Source of the DNA: Timema cristinae
Lineage: Eukaryota; Arthropoda; Insecta; Phasmatodea; Timematidae
Length of the DNA stretch: 64,000 bases
Assembly: GCA_039000515.1 (NCBI GenBank)
Contig: JBCFYV010011164.1
Location: 51,003,192-51,067,191, forward strand
Direction: 5' to 3'
Shown: positions 1-28,787 of the stretch, one piece after another
Position numbering within the stretch: the first letter of the stretch is position 1
Layout of the letters: each line of letters begins with the position of its first letter
The notes under the pieces: model-generated
The model's database searches: none
What the model saw: only the letters and a program-made list of their open reading frames with translations
Told to the model about the DNA's origin: nothing
Made by a program: the position numbers and the translations under genes

Positions 1-300
1 TATAGCAGTACAATCACCCCCTCTTCAGCTAAGAGTTCTCTGTATAGCAGTACAATCACCCGTGTTTAGCTAGAGTTCTCTGTATAGCAGTACAATCACC
101 CGTGTTAGCTAGAGTTCTCTGTATAGCAGTACAATCACCCCCCTCTTCAGCTAGAGTTCTCTGTATAGCAGTACAATCACCCGTGTTTAGCTAGAGTTCA
201 TCTGTATAGCAAGTACAATCACCTCTTCTTCACTAGAGTTCTCTGTATTAGAGTACAATCACCCGTGTTTGGCTAGAGTTCATTGTAGAGCAATACAATC
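1..300. repeat. Minisatellite, unit about 40-44 bp
   Basis: About seven imperfect direct copies of a unit containing 'tatagcagtacaatcaccc' and 'agctagagttctctg'. The array is cut by the left edge of the window, so its full length is unknown. Later copies are more diverged (for example 'gagcaatacaatc' near 290). No reading frame or splice signal is linked to it. Confidence 0.93.
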
Positions 301-1195
301 AAACTCGTATACCCTAAGCGTGTCATACGGTTTCTTGAAGTAATTCATTTAATAGTTTTAATATTTAAGGAGATAGGAATAATAATTATCAATAATGCTA
401 ATAATAACATATTAATTTTTTAAACAATTTTAACTAGATTAATAACAAAAATTTTATTTTTAAGGTAAACACAATTTGTATTACCAAATTGTAATTTTTT
501 TACAAAACTCAAAACAAAAGTCACTGAAAATTAATAAACATGTACCGTACTGTACTTGGACCTATTTTTTTAAATCAACATAAATATTATGTATTTTAAA
601 AAGTAAAAAAAAAGGCATGCTTAGATTAGTAATTTAACTACTACAAAATTTTAGACTTAAAACGCAAATTCAAATTTGCGATTAGCACTATTTCCAAAAT
701 GGTTTAAAACCTTGTCTGACAGCGGGTGTGGCACAGAAAATACCATTAATTAAAATTAATTAATATTAAAGAATATTTTAATAAACCAGGAATCATTTAA
801 ATAGTTGGTCTAAGATCCAAATTTGAATATAGGCAACAGTTCTATCGGTTATTGGCGAGCAAAATATTAGTTCACTTGTTTAGTTATTTTTTTAAATAAG
901 GAATAGCCTCATATTCAAATTATTTCACGTTGAAAGCTACGTAATTATCTCAATATCAATAAAAACAAATGAAACCCCTTGGACCTAGACACACCCTTTG
1001 TGATTTGGAACCAGTCACTAGTTTTAACACAAGACAGTGCTAAACAAAAACTGCAACTTTAGCTGCTTTTTACTTTACTTTCCCTCCTCCTCTCTTGCCT
1101 TGCACCTTTCTCATGGGTAGGTAGAGTTTAACCAACTCGAGTCAATAACACAAGGTAGCGGTATTTACGTTCATCAAACGTTGACTTGGGTGAAC
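301..1195. other. AT-rich non-coding DNA
   Basis: No open frame, repeat or signal was recognised. The stretch is rich in A/T runs typical of intergenic or intronic DNA in this window. Confidence 0.6.
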
Positions 1196-1209
1196 ATCAG
1201 AGTTTAGTT

Positions 1210-1496
1210 TATTATTATTATTATTATTAGCACCGCGTCTTACTACCCATTCGGGTTATACGCACTTACGCTAATGTGTAATGGTAGGGTGATTGTGAGA
1301 TGAAATGAAGGACCTACAGTTTAACGTGGAAACCGAACCACGGTGGAGGCCTGGAATTCCCCACATTCACAAGATATCTTGTCAGAGGTGAAGGAAGGGT
1401 TTGATAATCAGATAAATCTTTGCCGGGACCGAGAATTGAACCCCGGCCGCCAGCATAGAAGTCTGACACCTTACCCCTAGACCGCCATGTCACCTT
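1210..1496 (-). mobile_element. tRNA-derived SINE, type A, full length, with 14-bp target duplication
   Basis: Read on the minus strand the element starts with a tRNA-like head: an A-box-like 'ggcggtctaggggtaaggtg' and a B-box-like 'ggggttcaattctcgg'. A unique body follows, then a 3' tail 'cccgaatgggtagtaagac' and 'gcggtgctaa' ending in (TAA)n. The perfect direct repeat ATCAGAGTTTAGTT flanks it at 1196-1209 and 1497-1510. The intact duplication suggests a fairly recent insertion. Other copies are at 25226, 37418 and 58683. Confidence 0.9.
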
Positions 1497-1510
1497 ATCA
1501 GAGTTTAGTT

Positions 1511-4500
1511 GAAAGAGTTATTGGTTAGCTCGTGTAGAAACTGGGCGAGGATATAAAGTTAGACACTCTTTACAATATCAACATATAGGTTTCAATATAT
1601 TTTATGATTTTCGATGCGTCGGGTGGGGGGTGTTTAATGATAGTGTAGTGGCAGACTAAAGCAAGGTTCCGAGGCTGGATAAGCAGACACTTCTCAAATA
1701 CAACCCATCAGAAGCTTTCCTGCATTCACAACCGTCAAAGACTAATCTTCTCCTGGCTCACTCCATTTCCTTGATCGTCTAGGCTTGTTAAATTGGATTG
1801 CATAATATCATTCTATCCAAGACTCCGATGTGCTAATATTTTCAGCTATTTAATCTTTATAACGTAAACAAGTTCTTTTAATTCGTTTCAAATTCTAGTT
1901 ACCGGTATTTATCCATTAACTACAGTGTATCAAGGGGAGAACATTTTCACAAAATAATAAGCAATTAAAAATTAAGTAAGCTTTAAGAAACACTAAAATT
2001 AGGTGCACACTTGAATAAATGTGATGTTTATGTATATAGGAATAATCATGAAGGCCTCAATTATATCTTGTACACGTAGGTACTAGTCACAGTCATGAAC
2101 TGTTACGTAAACGTTGAGTTGTGGGTCATCGTTGAAAAATAACTTGAGTGGAGATCTTTATGGATCTACTAACAGGAATAAAAACATCATTTGCAGTTCG
2201 TGGAAAAAAAACTACCAACAGAGTGTCACTTTCCTACATATTCATACGAAAACAATAGTACTGAATAACATAGATAGCTCCACTGTGAAATATGAGGAGA
2301 TTGTTTGGGCGAGCAGATAAACAAACCGAAAAGTAGATTTTAAATGATTGGAGTTCTGAAGGACCAGCCTACTTTTGGATGCTGTCTTGAATAATTATTT
2401 ACATTAAAGGATATTCACTTCAGTTGACAGGTAATATCTAATAGAAGAAGTGACGAATACAGTACCGGTAACAAAGATATTCAAAGAAGAATGGGAAGGA
2501 TCAAACATAAGAGAGATATACAAGTTAACAAATCAGTTTATTTACATTCAAACAAGTCGAAAGTATTTCAAATGGTTTTACGAGATCATGTACAAAACAT
2601 TCCATTGTTTATTGATGGGAATTATATATGTTACTTTAGACATAGTTGTCCTAATCGGGAGAGTTAGGTGTGAAATACCTTGGTTTGACCTGAAACCATG
2701 ACAAGTATGGTTGTGTCTATATTAGATAAAATAGGACCAACACACATTCTACAACGAAGGTGCGTCTGCCTCAGCTCAACGGCGATTTAAATTAGAAGCA
2801 ATATTGATTTAAAGTTAAGCAACAATACATACCACTCCAGCCTTGCGGCTACTAGACTTAACCAAATAAACATATAAAATAATAATAGTTAACAATACCT
2901 AATTCTAGAAAGTCCTAGTTTAAAGAGTAACAACTTGGTAGTTTTACAGGTTAGCTAGCACGAGTAAACTCCATATTGAGCTACGAGATATAAAGGTTAA
3001 GTGCCCATTACAGAAACTGTAAGTTTACAAATAGTTAATGGCGAGCTACAAGGAATCTAGGCTGTAAATATACTACAGCCGGTCTATTCCTCGTTAGCAC
3101 TGTCAGGTCTTTCAATAGTATATTTAAATTTCAACACAAGTCTGAACACAGACTATAACAACTGCAAACAGTTGAACATTAACTAATTCAATCAGTGCCT
3201 GAAGGGAGCCGACAAAATAAACAATAGTTACCACGCGGGTCACTACTCTGGACTAGTAGCATACCCACGAGTTGATCACCGTACTAAGGTACAACAATAG
3301 AAAGATTAGAGACTGGTATAGGTCAAACACCCAACTAGGTCATGGAACACAACTATACCTGATTTCCACAATTTTTTGATCTAAAGAATTTGACAAGCCG
3401 TAACATGGTCATATACAGTATAGGGCGTCTGGTTATTTCGCAAGTATTCAAAACAATGTCTTATGAACATCCAAAAACAAGTCAGAAACTCTGACATTCA
3501 AAACTATGTCTTAAGCACATAGTAAAACGTATAACGAAAACCCTATCAAAAAATTACTAGATCTAAATTCTCATAGTCACAGACTTTACTTCATCTGCGG
3601 CGAGGAGGTGAGACCGATGCCCCAAACATCGTGATCGCTGGTTTAGTCCACCGGTCCTCATTTAACTTCTAGGATGTCTTCCGACAAATCTTTACAATAG
3701 AATACAAAATGTGAATCCGAAATCCGAAATCAAATGGCATTCTCTGATGCTTCCTGAAGGGGAGCACAAGAGCAAGTTCCAACACGTACCGACCAATTGG
3801 TCACACCGTGTGGTTCGCAAGTAATAAGTTGGGTTGTCGCGTTTCGCGAAGTTCTGAAATAAAAAAACAGAGAGAACATATTATTAGTTATAGTGGGGGG
3901 ATAAAGTATTTGGGGAACCGAATATGGGTTTTTTTGGAGTTACGTGCGGAGACACTACTCTATGGGGGGCTGGGTGAGAGCCTCCCAAACCACTGTTGAT
4001 ACATCTCGCTTATCCGAGCAGGGCTTTTGGACGTCGATGGCACCCACCAGGGTCGATGACGTAGTTCCCAAGCCCCTGGATAAGAGGATTGGTGGCACCG
4101 CTAAGTCTGGCGTACAAGGACTGCGCCAGTTTCCGGACAAAATGTGAAGCGAGGGGTGACGGTTTTATGCAAGATGCACTGACGTACTAGGGAAGGGTCA
4201 TCTACAAGGGGAGGGGAAATGGTGATTTAATATAATTGAGCAGAAAGACAACTAGCGCTCGGAGACGGCCGCTGAGGACCACACAAGGAAGTGACCCATC
4301 GTTTTACTCAAGTCTGGCAAGCGTACAAAATGTTTGTGTTTTGAACGTCCTCCAGGAAGTGTTGAACACTCAGTTGGGGCACTTTACTCAAGTTTGGGCG
4401 TTTCTAGCAACACGATTTCACCGTGAGTTTATATCTGTCACATATTATTAGGATTTATTAGTTCTTGGTTCTATTGTGATAATCATCTATAAGGTATTTT

Positions 4501-5460
4501 GGGTGTAAGTACTAACAGCTAACTAGCATGTTACAAACGTTTACATTCTGACAAGACTATAATATATTTAAAGTTGGCTATTAGCTTGTATATTGGTTTC
4601 AGAAACCATGTACTATTGAAAGTTTGATAACTATAATGAAATAAGTTATTTTAAAACTTAATTACATTTGTTTGAATTACAAACTTTGTACAGAAGTCTT
4701 ACGTTCAAACGATCAATTTGGTTATAGGCTTGTATGAAGTACTTATAACTATATTAGCCTAGATCAACTTATTTAAAGAAGTACCTCACGAGCCTCAAAT
4801 TTTGTTATGCTTTTCAAATATTTTATTAACTCATTTATATCATTTAACTAATCACACATTGATGCACCTCATATATTCAATAAAATTACGAAAAGTGTTA
4901 AAATGGCACATTTCTTTATATGTGTAATAGAGAAAAATATACCCGAAAGTTTCTCTCTCTCTCTTACACAATGGCTTGCAGACGACAGCGCGAAAGTTCC
5001 TCAGCCACAGATGTCCGTCCATCCAGTTATATTATAGAGATCAATGGGTTGACAGCACTCCTAGAACACACTTTATTCACAGCATGTAAAAGTTCTAGTT
5101 CCAGTGATCAAATATTGAAGCCAGAACGCGATAGTACTGGATTTCTGGCAGGCATTCGAATTCCCCCCCCCTCCCCGATCTGTCTCTTCCTGAAACAATG
5201 GGTCAACTCTGAGAACTGAAGATATTGAAATAGTTTATATTCACCACAACAGATGGTGCTCTTAATCACTTAACTTTGACAAGGTGAACTATTGTTGCAA
5301 GAGCTTGTTGAATGGGTATTTAGACACCTATACATGATAATTTAGTGTACAAAATTAATATTTGAATTGATTATTATTAAAAATTTGGGAATAACATCAG
5401 CTTTGATTGAATATTTGATCTTAACTAAAACAAAACTGCTTCAGTAGATGATTATGAACT
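1511..5460. other. Non-coding stretch, no gene recognised
   Basis: Only short unrelated open frames occur here. The segment at about 3940-4150 is more GC-rich and open in more than one frame, but matches no family I know and has no flanking repeats. The 4920-5219 frame begins in a CT-rich run and ends in unconvincing sequence. No exon with credible splice sites was found. Confidence 0.5.
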
Positions 5461-5645
5461 AATTATGCTAATATGTAAGGGATGAGGAAGTGTACCCACA
5501 TTTGTGTGGAGGAAGAATGGAAAACCATTTAGGGTAAAACCACCCTCAGTACACATGACTGGGATTCAAACCTCAATCTCCCTGTAATTGGTGGCTTAGT
5601 CTATTGTACTGCAAGAGTGACATCTTATACCATGTGACCACTGAA
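5461..5645 (-). mobile_element. SINE type B fragment
   Basis: Aligns with the copy at 7655-7918: 'ggaaaaccattta', 'accaccc', 'cagt', then 'ttcaaacctcaatctccc', the complement of a degenerate B box. The 3' tail is not preserved and the head is diverged, so this is an old copy. Confidence 0.65.
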
Positions 5646-6878
5646 GCAGGTAAAACAAGCTGCTAGTAACAATACGTTGTTTGTGCTATATTTCTCGATA
5701 CAAACATATATAACATATAAATGGTAGAAAAAGCTATACATTATGGGCATTTTAATTTGTTCTACCAATTATTAAAATGTTTGGCTTTAGGATTAAATGG
5801 TAATTGAAACAATTTGGCTTATAAACAAAATATTTTTATATATTTAGAGAATTAAAAAGAGTTTATAAAACAATGCACATTAAATTAATATAGTTTAACA
5901 GAGAATTATATAATTAAATAGAAATAATTTACACTACATTGACATATTTAAAACTATACACCGTATCGAGGTTTATTCATGTACAAACAAATCTACATAA
6001 TTTTTATTAATTTACTTTTATATTTATTTAGTTGAAAGTATATCTGTTACCAAATGTCTGTATCAGTACCCGAGAGCTCTCATATTAATCTGAGTTTTAT
6101 TTGATAAAGGCAGGATTAAAATGAAAGAAACTTTAAATACTAAAGATTCAGATCTTTTACTCAATTATTAATAGTTTACACTTCACACAGATACCACTGG
6201 ACAGAAGGACATGTTTCACACTTTACTCTTCACCTAGTACTCAAATTGAAGAACTTATATTATCCTTGTTAAGGGTGACATTTTTAGACTTGTAAAATGT
6301 GATTAATGGAGAAAGAATTGGCAGCTAGAGATCATTAACGAGATTTATGGCAATATTAAATAGTATTTCAAGCTTAGCGTCACCACTGGATGAAACTATC
6401 ATATAACACGTTTAATATTCCGAATATGTTCTTGCCCTTGAAGATAAACACTAATATAAATGTACACTTAAGTAATAATAATAACAATAATAATAATAAG
6501 GGTACATACATTCAAGGTCACATATTATTTTTAGAAAATTACAGGTGTTAATTTTTACAGATCAAAGTACATTTTTAAAACCATTTACAGATTGGTCTAT
6601 TTTCAATGGGATTTTTCACAAACAAGTATTAAATTTTTATTATGTATAAAGCATAAAATATGAGAATAAGATTTTTATATTTGTATTTATCATTCCCAGC
6701 AAGCAACGTCATCTAGGCAGTAGAATCTTCTTTGGTTGTAAAATCAAGTTTCAGATTTACCACAGTCTAACAATCTCATATACCTACTTCCAAACCATTC
6801 ATATTAAATATATGAATATTTAAATTTTAGAGCATGAACATACATAAAAAAACACATAAACACATAAAAAAGGATTGT
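5646..6878. other. AT-rich non-coding DNA downstream of the Rap1-like gene
   Basis: Very AT-rich, with a short (AAT)n tract near 6475-6500. No frame or repeat could be supported. It lies 3' of the minus-strand gene ending at 7068. Confidence 0.5.
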
Positions 6879-6884
6879 TTTATT
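6879..6884 (-). promoter_or_regulatory. Candidate polyadenylation signal (AATAAA) of the Rap1-like gene
   Basis: AATAAA on the minus strand about 185 nt after the TGA stop at 7068-7070. It is a plausible end signal, but the region is AT-rich and chance occurrence is possible. Confidence 0.35.
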
Positions 6885-7067
6885 TAGAGAAAAGTTGGGT
6901 ACACTGGGTCTATTTTTTTAATTAAAGGCAGGAATCATTTCAACTAAGAACAGAAAATTGTATTAAGAGAAAACATGTTAGAATGTGCAATGTGTATTAT
7001 CAAAGCCTGTACAACCATCTTACGTTAGAATAGAATGTAAGATCAGGGACTGTGGAGCCTGGTGTCC

Positions 7068-23059
<15,992 letters not shown>

Positions 23060-24270
23060 TTTTACAGTAAATAAACCAATTGCAACGATCGGGCAGCGCT
23101 TACATCTAACAGTGTTATGACAGGATCATGATCAACTTAACCTAACGTAGTTATCCAGGTGAGAACTTTCATGTTATGTGTTCTAGCCAGCCAATCGTGT
23201 TGCGAGCAACATTTACAGTTTTTTTAGTAGATACTTCATATGTTTGTTTATGGTGTAAACATGACTTCAAGGTTATAAATAGTTTTTCTCAAAAACGTTG
23301 TTGCATCTTGTTACATTTGATCCAGTTAATATTCTATTGTCAGTTCCTACTTGTAGCCTAATTTATTCTAAATGCTTAGAATTACTTTCAAATTTGAACA
23401 GTAAGTTCATTAAAAAAAAATCTAATATTGATACAAAATGAAAAAGGTAGGCTAAGTATTTTTGTATGTAGTAAGAAACAAACAATATTAAAACTAAGTA
23501 CATTGAAACGTGATGTAAATTTATTGTTCACTTTGTAATATTTAGTCCATTTTATTTCGCAAAATCTCTCTAAACTTCTATTTTAAAACTATTAAGTTTT
23601 TACTCTTAATATTACACACACAAAACCCATAGTGAAACAGGGTTATGGGACCGAGAGATATGTGTGTGTTATGACATTTTAATTTAGAATCAAGAAGTCT
23701 CTCTCTCATAAGCCAAATTTAAATTAGTTTTTCAATAAACTATTTCAAATGGAAAAGAGGCGCCAAAATGCCTGTACAACAATAAAGAACGCTAATAGTT
23801 GAGATTTCAAATTTTATTATGTCAATACTATAAATCCTAGAAATCATCACAAAAAAAATGCACGTGGGTAAAATAAATAAAATCTGAATATAAGTTTTGT
23901 TTTCTTGAAGAAATCAACCCATAAAGTTACCTAGCCATTCTATTTAAATTTTTTTTAAATCTGAATAGTGATGGTTAGAAGTTAGCGTCACAAGCTCTCA
24001 GAAGTCCGCTTTTCCCCTTTTCACAACAGTCAAACTAGAGTAAACTTTTCCACAACCTCATAAACGTTTATTCTGGTGGAAAACAGCATATGCGCAGGGT
24101 GACAACAGTATAAATAATAACCAGATATAACTATAGTAAAAAAAAGTGAATAATTAATAAATGCACTAAAACCAGATATAACAATAATAAAAATAAGTAA
24201 ATAATTAAAAAATGCATTTAAAACACATGATTAGTAAAAATTATCATTCAAATTGTAAAAATATTTAGGA
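23060..24270. other. AT-rich DNA upstream of the Rap1-like gene
   Basis: Contains the presumed promoter of the minus-strand gene starting at 23059, but no TATA box, initiator or motif could be assigned. No coding frame is supported. Confidence 0.4.
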
Positions 24271-24579
24271 AATTTAGAGATGCTTTTCTTTGAAATTATA
24301 TCATACATGCAAATAGTCGTCTAAAATCACTAAGTTTAAGGTGCCACAGTTTCTATATTTGAAATTGCGGCACGAGCACACTTGGTGGTGTAGGTAGTCC
24401 TAGGTACCAACAACAACCCTACATAGTCGTGGAACCTGGATCCTCTGGAAATTTTGAGATATTTGACTTTGAACTTATATCAGACATGCAACTAGTGTTT
24501 TAGAATCGCCAAGTTTAAGGTGCCACAGTTTCTATGTTTGAAATTGCGGCATGAGCACACTTGGTGTTGTAGGTAGTAC
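24271..24579. repeat. Diverged direct duplication, two copies of about 130 bp
   Basis: 24271-24400 and 24450-24579 align: 'aagtttaaggtgccacagtt' and 'gaaattgcggca.gagcacac' are shared. They differ at many positions, so it is an old tandem duplication. No coding potential. Confidence 0.85.
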
Positions 24580-25225
24580 GGTCCAATTAATGGATCCTGT
24601 CACTGGTCTGGCCACGCGTCGTGCCCATGTCACGCAACTAAAACCTTGTCCCTGACTCCACGAGTGAACCAAGTGCTTAAGTTCTCTTGTGATTCATATG
24701 TATGTTCTGCTTGAGAAAGAAAAGTTTCTTTATGAGCTGATGTTCGTTTCCGCATGTTGCATGTACCCCATATCTCAGCATAATGACAATGGGATGTGAG
24801 AGCTCTTTGCTAAGACGATACTCAGTGCTTCTAAGATAATACGGGGCATACTAGTAACTATGTGAACTAAGAGTGAACAAAAGTTATAAGGACTTGGTGT
24901 TAAGTTAAATGGATATTGTAATTTTAGGATAGGTAGTTAATCTTCAGCACGCGCGCGCTGAACTCTGGATGTCATTAATTTTGAATTAGTTTATTTCACT
25001 CATGGTTAATAAGTCCCAGGTGTCTTGTTTGGTATTATTTCATCACATGTTATATTGTTATATGGGTATTTCCTTGGTTGGTCCGGATTTTTGGGTTATA
25101 ATCACTTTACTTGGGACACCTCATCTCCTCCCGCCCTGCCCTTAAGTTTAAGGGGGGGACTCTGTGCCAAGTTCCTCGTCCCTTATTGTTTGGAACCGCG
25201 CACAGAGTGGTTTGCCCGTTCCCCC

Positions 25226-25425
25226 TTACGCACTTACGCTAATGTGTAATGGTAGGGTGATTGTGAGATGAAATGAAGGACCTACAGTTTAACGTGGAAT
25301 CCAAACCACGGTGGCGACCTGGCATTCCCCACATTCACAAGATGTCTTGTCAGAGGTGAAGGAAGGGTTTGGTAATCAGATAAATCTGTGCCGGGACCGA
25401 GGATTGAACCCCGGCCGCCATAACT
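25226..25425 (-). mobile_element. SINE type A, truncated at both ends
   Basis: Matches 1260-1450 closely ('ggtagggtgattgtgagatg', 'cccacattcacaagat', 'gattgaaccccggccgcc'). It lacks the 'gcaccgcgtc' tail and the 5' part of the tRNA-like head. No target duplication was seen. Confidence 0.85.
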
Positions 25426-26588
25426 TCAGTCCTCTATTAATAATTTAATACTTTTGTGACAAGTGACATTAAAAAAAACTAAACGAAGAGTGTTACTTTT
25501 TTTAATGTGATGTTGTCAAATACATTCGAATGCAAATTATATAATTTTTAGTTTCTATCGATTATCCATATCTTTGTGAGTGTATTGATACAAAAAACTA
25601 TCAAATATTTAATAATTAACAAAAATAAGCGAAATATTAATGGGTAAAGTTTTTGAGAAATGCCCCCTTCTTACTTAATCGTTCTATCCTTTCATGTGCA
25701 AATAAATGTCCTTCGTCTAGAAAATAATTCTAGTGAGATGTCTGAATATTACAAAATCAAATCATATTAAATAGGCCTAGATATGATTATAGTATCATTT
25801 GATTTGCCGTTTATTTGCAAGTATAAATGGTAATAGAAATGTCTTAGTGATTTGATGTTTTGAGAATATATAGTCTTTTACTTGTATAAGTTCTAGAGCA
25901 CCATCCCCTATTAAAAATTAAACTTTTTTACTTTGATATATAAATAATGTTTAAAATCAAGGCAGTATCAAAATCACTGTTATAAATAAACATATAAGTA
26001 GCCAACGACATAGGAGTGGTGGTAACTGATATCTAGTAAATTTTTTTAAAATTGCAAACATTGATCAACCAATGTGTAAATAATTAAGAGAAAAACTAAT
26101 TTTAAATTATAAGAATCAAATGCACACTTTCTTATTGAAAAATTCTTTCATCACTATCTGTTACAATCCACTCTCGTAGAATATCTTTTGGCCAAAAATG
26201 TTTTTCACAAATTCTATCATTAGATTTGTTGTGTTTTTTTTCTAAAATTCTTTTGACCATCTGGAAACTTAGTTATTCTTATTTTTTCCATGTGAAGCTA
26301 TTGTGCAGAAATAAAATCTTATAAATTTGAACAGTTGTTGTTATAAAACGTCACAATTATCCGCAACGATCACAACGCTTTCTAATATAGCAGCAAATCG
26401 TGCAACTAAAAAGCTTCAAAGTCTGATCAACTTTTACAATGGGGTTTAAGTAGAGTGTCTTAGGAGTGGTTTGAATGGGGTAAAATTCAGCCTCGTAAGG
26501 ACAATTAATGAGGAGCTACTTAAATAAAGTAGTAGCATCTCCGGTTTGGCACGTCTATCCTCGCTAACCAGTGGCAGCCTCTCAGTAT
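25426..26588. other. AT-rich non-coding DNA
   Basis: No coding frame was supported. About 26495-26580 ('aatgaggagctacttaaata') shows complementary similarity to 32155-32215, suggesting an unnamed dispersed repeat. Confidence 0.4.
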
Positions 26589-27721
26589 AAAGCCCGTATC
26601 ACATGACACTAGCTCGTACTTGAAATCCAGTGTGCTAGCTAGCACTACAGTAGCCCCACGGCTTTTTTGGTGTTGACTGACAGCTCACAGCTGAGAGTTG
26701 AAAGCTTTGAAAAGTTACCAGACCAAATTATGTATCCCTACGCCAAACCATATGATCTGTAAACACATGTGTTTAGCAGCTGTCACTTCTGACGGTCAAA
26801 ATTTAAGTATATACCTAGATGTTGACTGTCAGAAGTCAGCTGTCAATTAGCACCAAAGAAGCCATGGGGCTACTGTAATGCTAGCTAACACGTCATGATC
26901 TATCATCGTGTGAATCAGAAAAAGTATACTGGTTCTGCAACTTGGTACTGGCTATCATACTAGTTGTGAGAATAGAACAGGCGCTATTTTCGTACTAGTT
27001 CCAACACTAGTCTGTATAATTCGACCAATCGATGCGCACTGAGGCTGTGTGTAGAGAAATAGTGCCAACATCGTCATCGAATGTGATTTTGTTGTTGGCA
27101 GAAAATTATTCTAAACATCCTTATTTATAAAATACCAAATTGCCACAATATGACAATATATTTAGTATATATAAATTTAATTAAAAACATGTCATCTAAA
27201 AACGACAAACTGTGTTCCAGACCCAATTTTAATCTAAATAAACTTGATAGCATGCCAACCTTGGGTATTTTTTTTTAGAATATAAAATGTTCGTAGGCCT
27301 AAAAAAGAACATTTGTGTATTAAGGATTCTGTTCTTGGACACCCATGGTCTTAGGGGCCTCTGACCACATTGTAAATAAATGAATACAAATTTAGGGCGA
27401 TACTAAACGTTTGTGTCACCCCGAATGTTTATTACCTAACCACAGAATGTATCACTTTTAGCATCCCGTGACCATTACCGGTATTTCGTCTTTCCAGCCA
27501 GTCCCGTGTCCATATTATTTAAAATATCATTATTAGTAAATAATGCACCTGCTGCACCCAAAATTAATCTCCGACGGTCGATAAATATTTGCACTAGAAC
27601 CTAGTACCAAACTAGCAGCGTATGAATACTCTAGTCCCGTTTCTATTGTACTAGCCAGAATAAAAATATCTATGCGCTACACACTTTCTAGTACAAGCAA
27701 GTTTCGTGTGATAGTAGCTTT
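26589..27721. mobile_element. Candidate terminal-inverted-repeat element containing a second one
   Basis: The end 26589-26620 (AGCCCGTATCACATGACACT) is an imperfect inverted match to 27690-27721 (AGCTACTATCACACGAAACT read inward). Sub-terminal stretches rich in 'actag' are also roughly inverted. No coding remnant was seen. The ends are only about 70% alike and no clear target duplication was found. Confidence 0.45.
26632..26891. mobile_element. MITE with 41-bp inverted ends, nested
   Basis: Arm 26632-26672 and arm 26851-26891 are inverted (shared 'ctacagtagcccca.ggctt' and 'ttggtg'), with few mismatches. The inside continues as a weaker inverted repeat. The 41,100-41,225 region carries a related half copy ('ctgctaaacacatg', 'gcagatcatatgg', 'tggtctggtaactt'). 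Confidence 0.8.
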
Positions 27722-28334
27722 ACAGCTCACTTGCAGGCTTACACCAGAGAAAAATTAAAGTTGTGTTCATATCTTATTTCAAATTCTGAGCGGTAACTAC
27801 TTTTTGGGATCTACGGAATAAATTAACTGTCCTTTGGTATTCTAAAACTTCAATAATTTTTATATAATAGTCTTTTTATCTATCTATTTATTTTTGAAAT
27901 TGATTAGCAGCATTTGTATTCTATTTGGGAAGGTTTGTAGAGATATAACATTTTACTTTAAAATGTTGGTAATAGCCCAAACTCGATAATAAATACCAAT
28001 CCGTCGCTGTGATGCCGGACTTTAACGGTTACTGTGTTCTTTTTAATAAAGTTGTTGTTATGAATGTAAAATTCAAGTTGGTCTGTGAAAGAATAGTGTC
28101 TTGAAGGCCGTACCTACGATATAAACAACATTTTCCGTGTTCTTTGTTGGTAAAGTTGGAATATCTAGAGACAACCGCTAACATATCAAACATTAATTGA
28201 TGGTATCTTGTGGACGCCAGGCTACCATTAGAAGCACAGGTGTGATCCCTACTTAACCTAACTACCCGAGGAACTAAATTTAGTCTATCAAAATAGATTG
28301 CATAATCGCTCCGGTTCATAACGTGGTGGGCGTT

Positions 28335-28787
28335 ATGAACTTCCACGGAGGAACGATGACACAACAGTGTCTAATCTGCGCGGCAGAGTCCCTCACCAAC
28401 TATGTAGATCTGACTCTGGTCACATCTCAGACGACCCAGAGTGAGACTCCGGTGGAGGACAAGTTGAGGAGCATCTTGACGGACAAATGGCGGGAACCAG
28501 ACTCCGACATGGCGATGGTTGTCTGTGTTCCTTGCTTTCAGATGGTGGACCAATTTGACACACTCGAGTCGCAGTTGGTAAACTTGAGGAAGGAGTTGGT
28601 GGAAAAGTATGGAGGCAGCTTTGGTCGAGACAAGATGCCTCCGCCGGCAAAACTGGAGAAACAGCACAGGAAGAGAAGGGGCAGGCCGCCAAAATCCGCC
28701 AACAAGAGTGTACCCAAGATTAAGATTAAAGATCCTGTCAAACCCAAACGGAAATATACAAAGAGGAAGAAGGTTGAAAAGATTATG
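28335..28787 (+). CDS. ZAD zinc-finger gene, exon 1
   Basis: 151 codons holding the ZAD domain and AT-hook, ending '..KVEKIM' at GTAATT. The open frame runs on into the intron for about 36 codons, but the extension is a repeat-rich hydrophobic read-through. ATG 28335 and ATG 28356 are both upstream of the first zinc-binding Cys; neither has an obvious advantage. Confidence 0.82.

Noticed and set aside
3940..4150. GC-richer segment open on both strands
   Set aside because: No family resemblance, repeat flank or splice site; not enough to call a gene.
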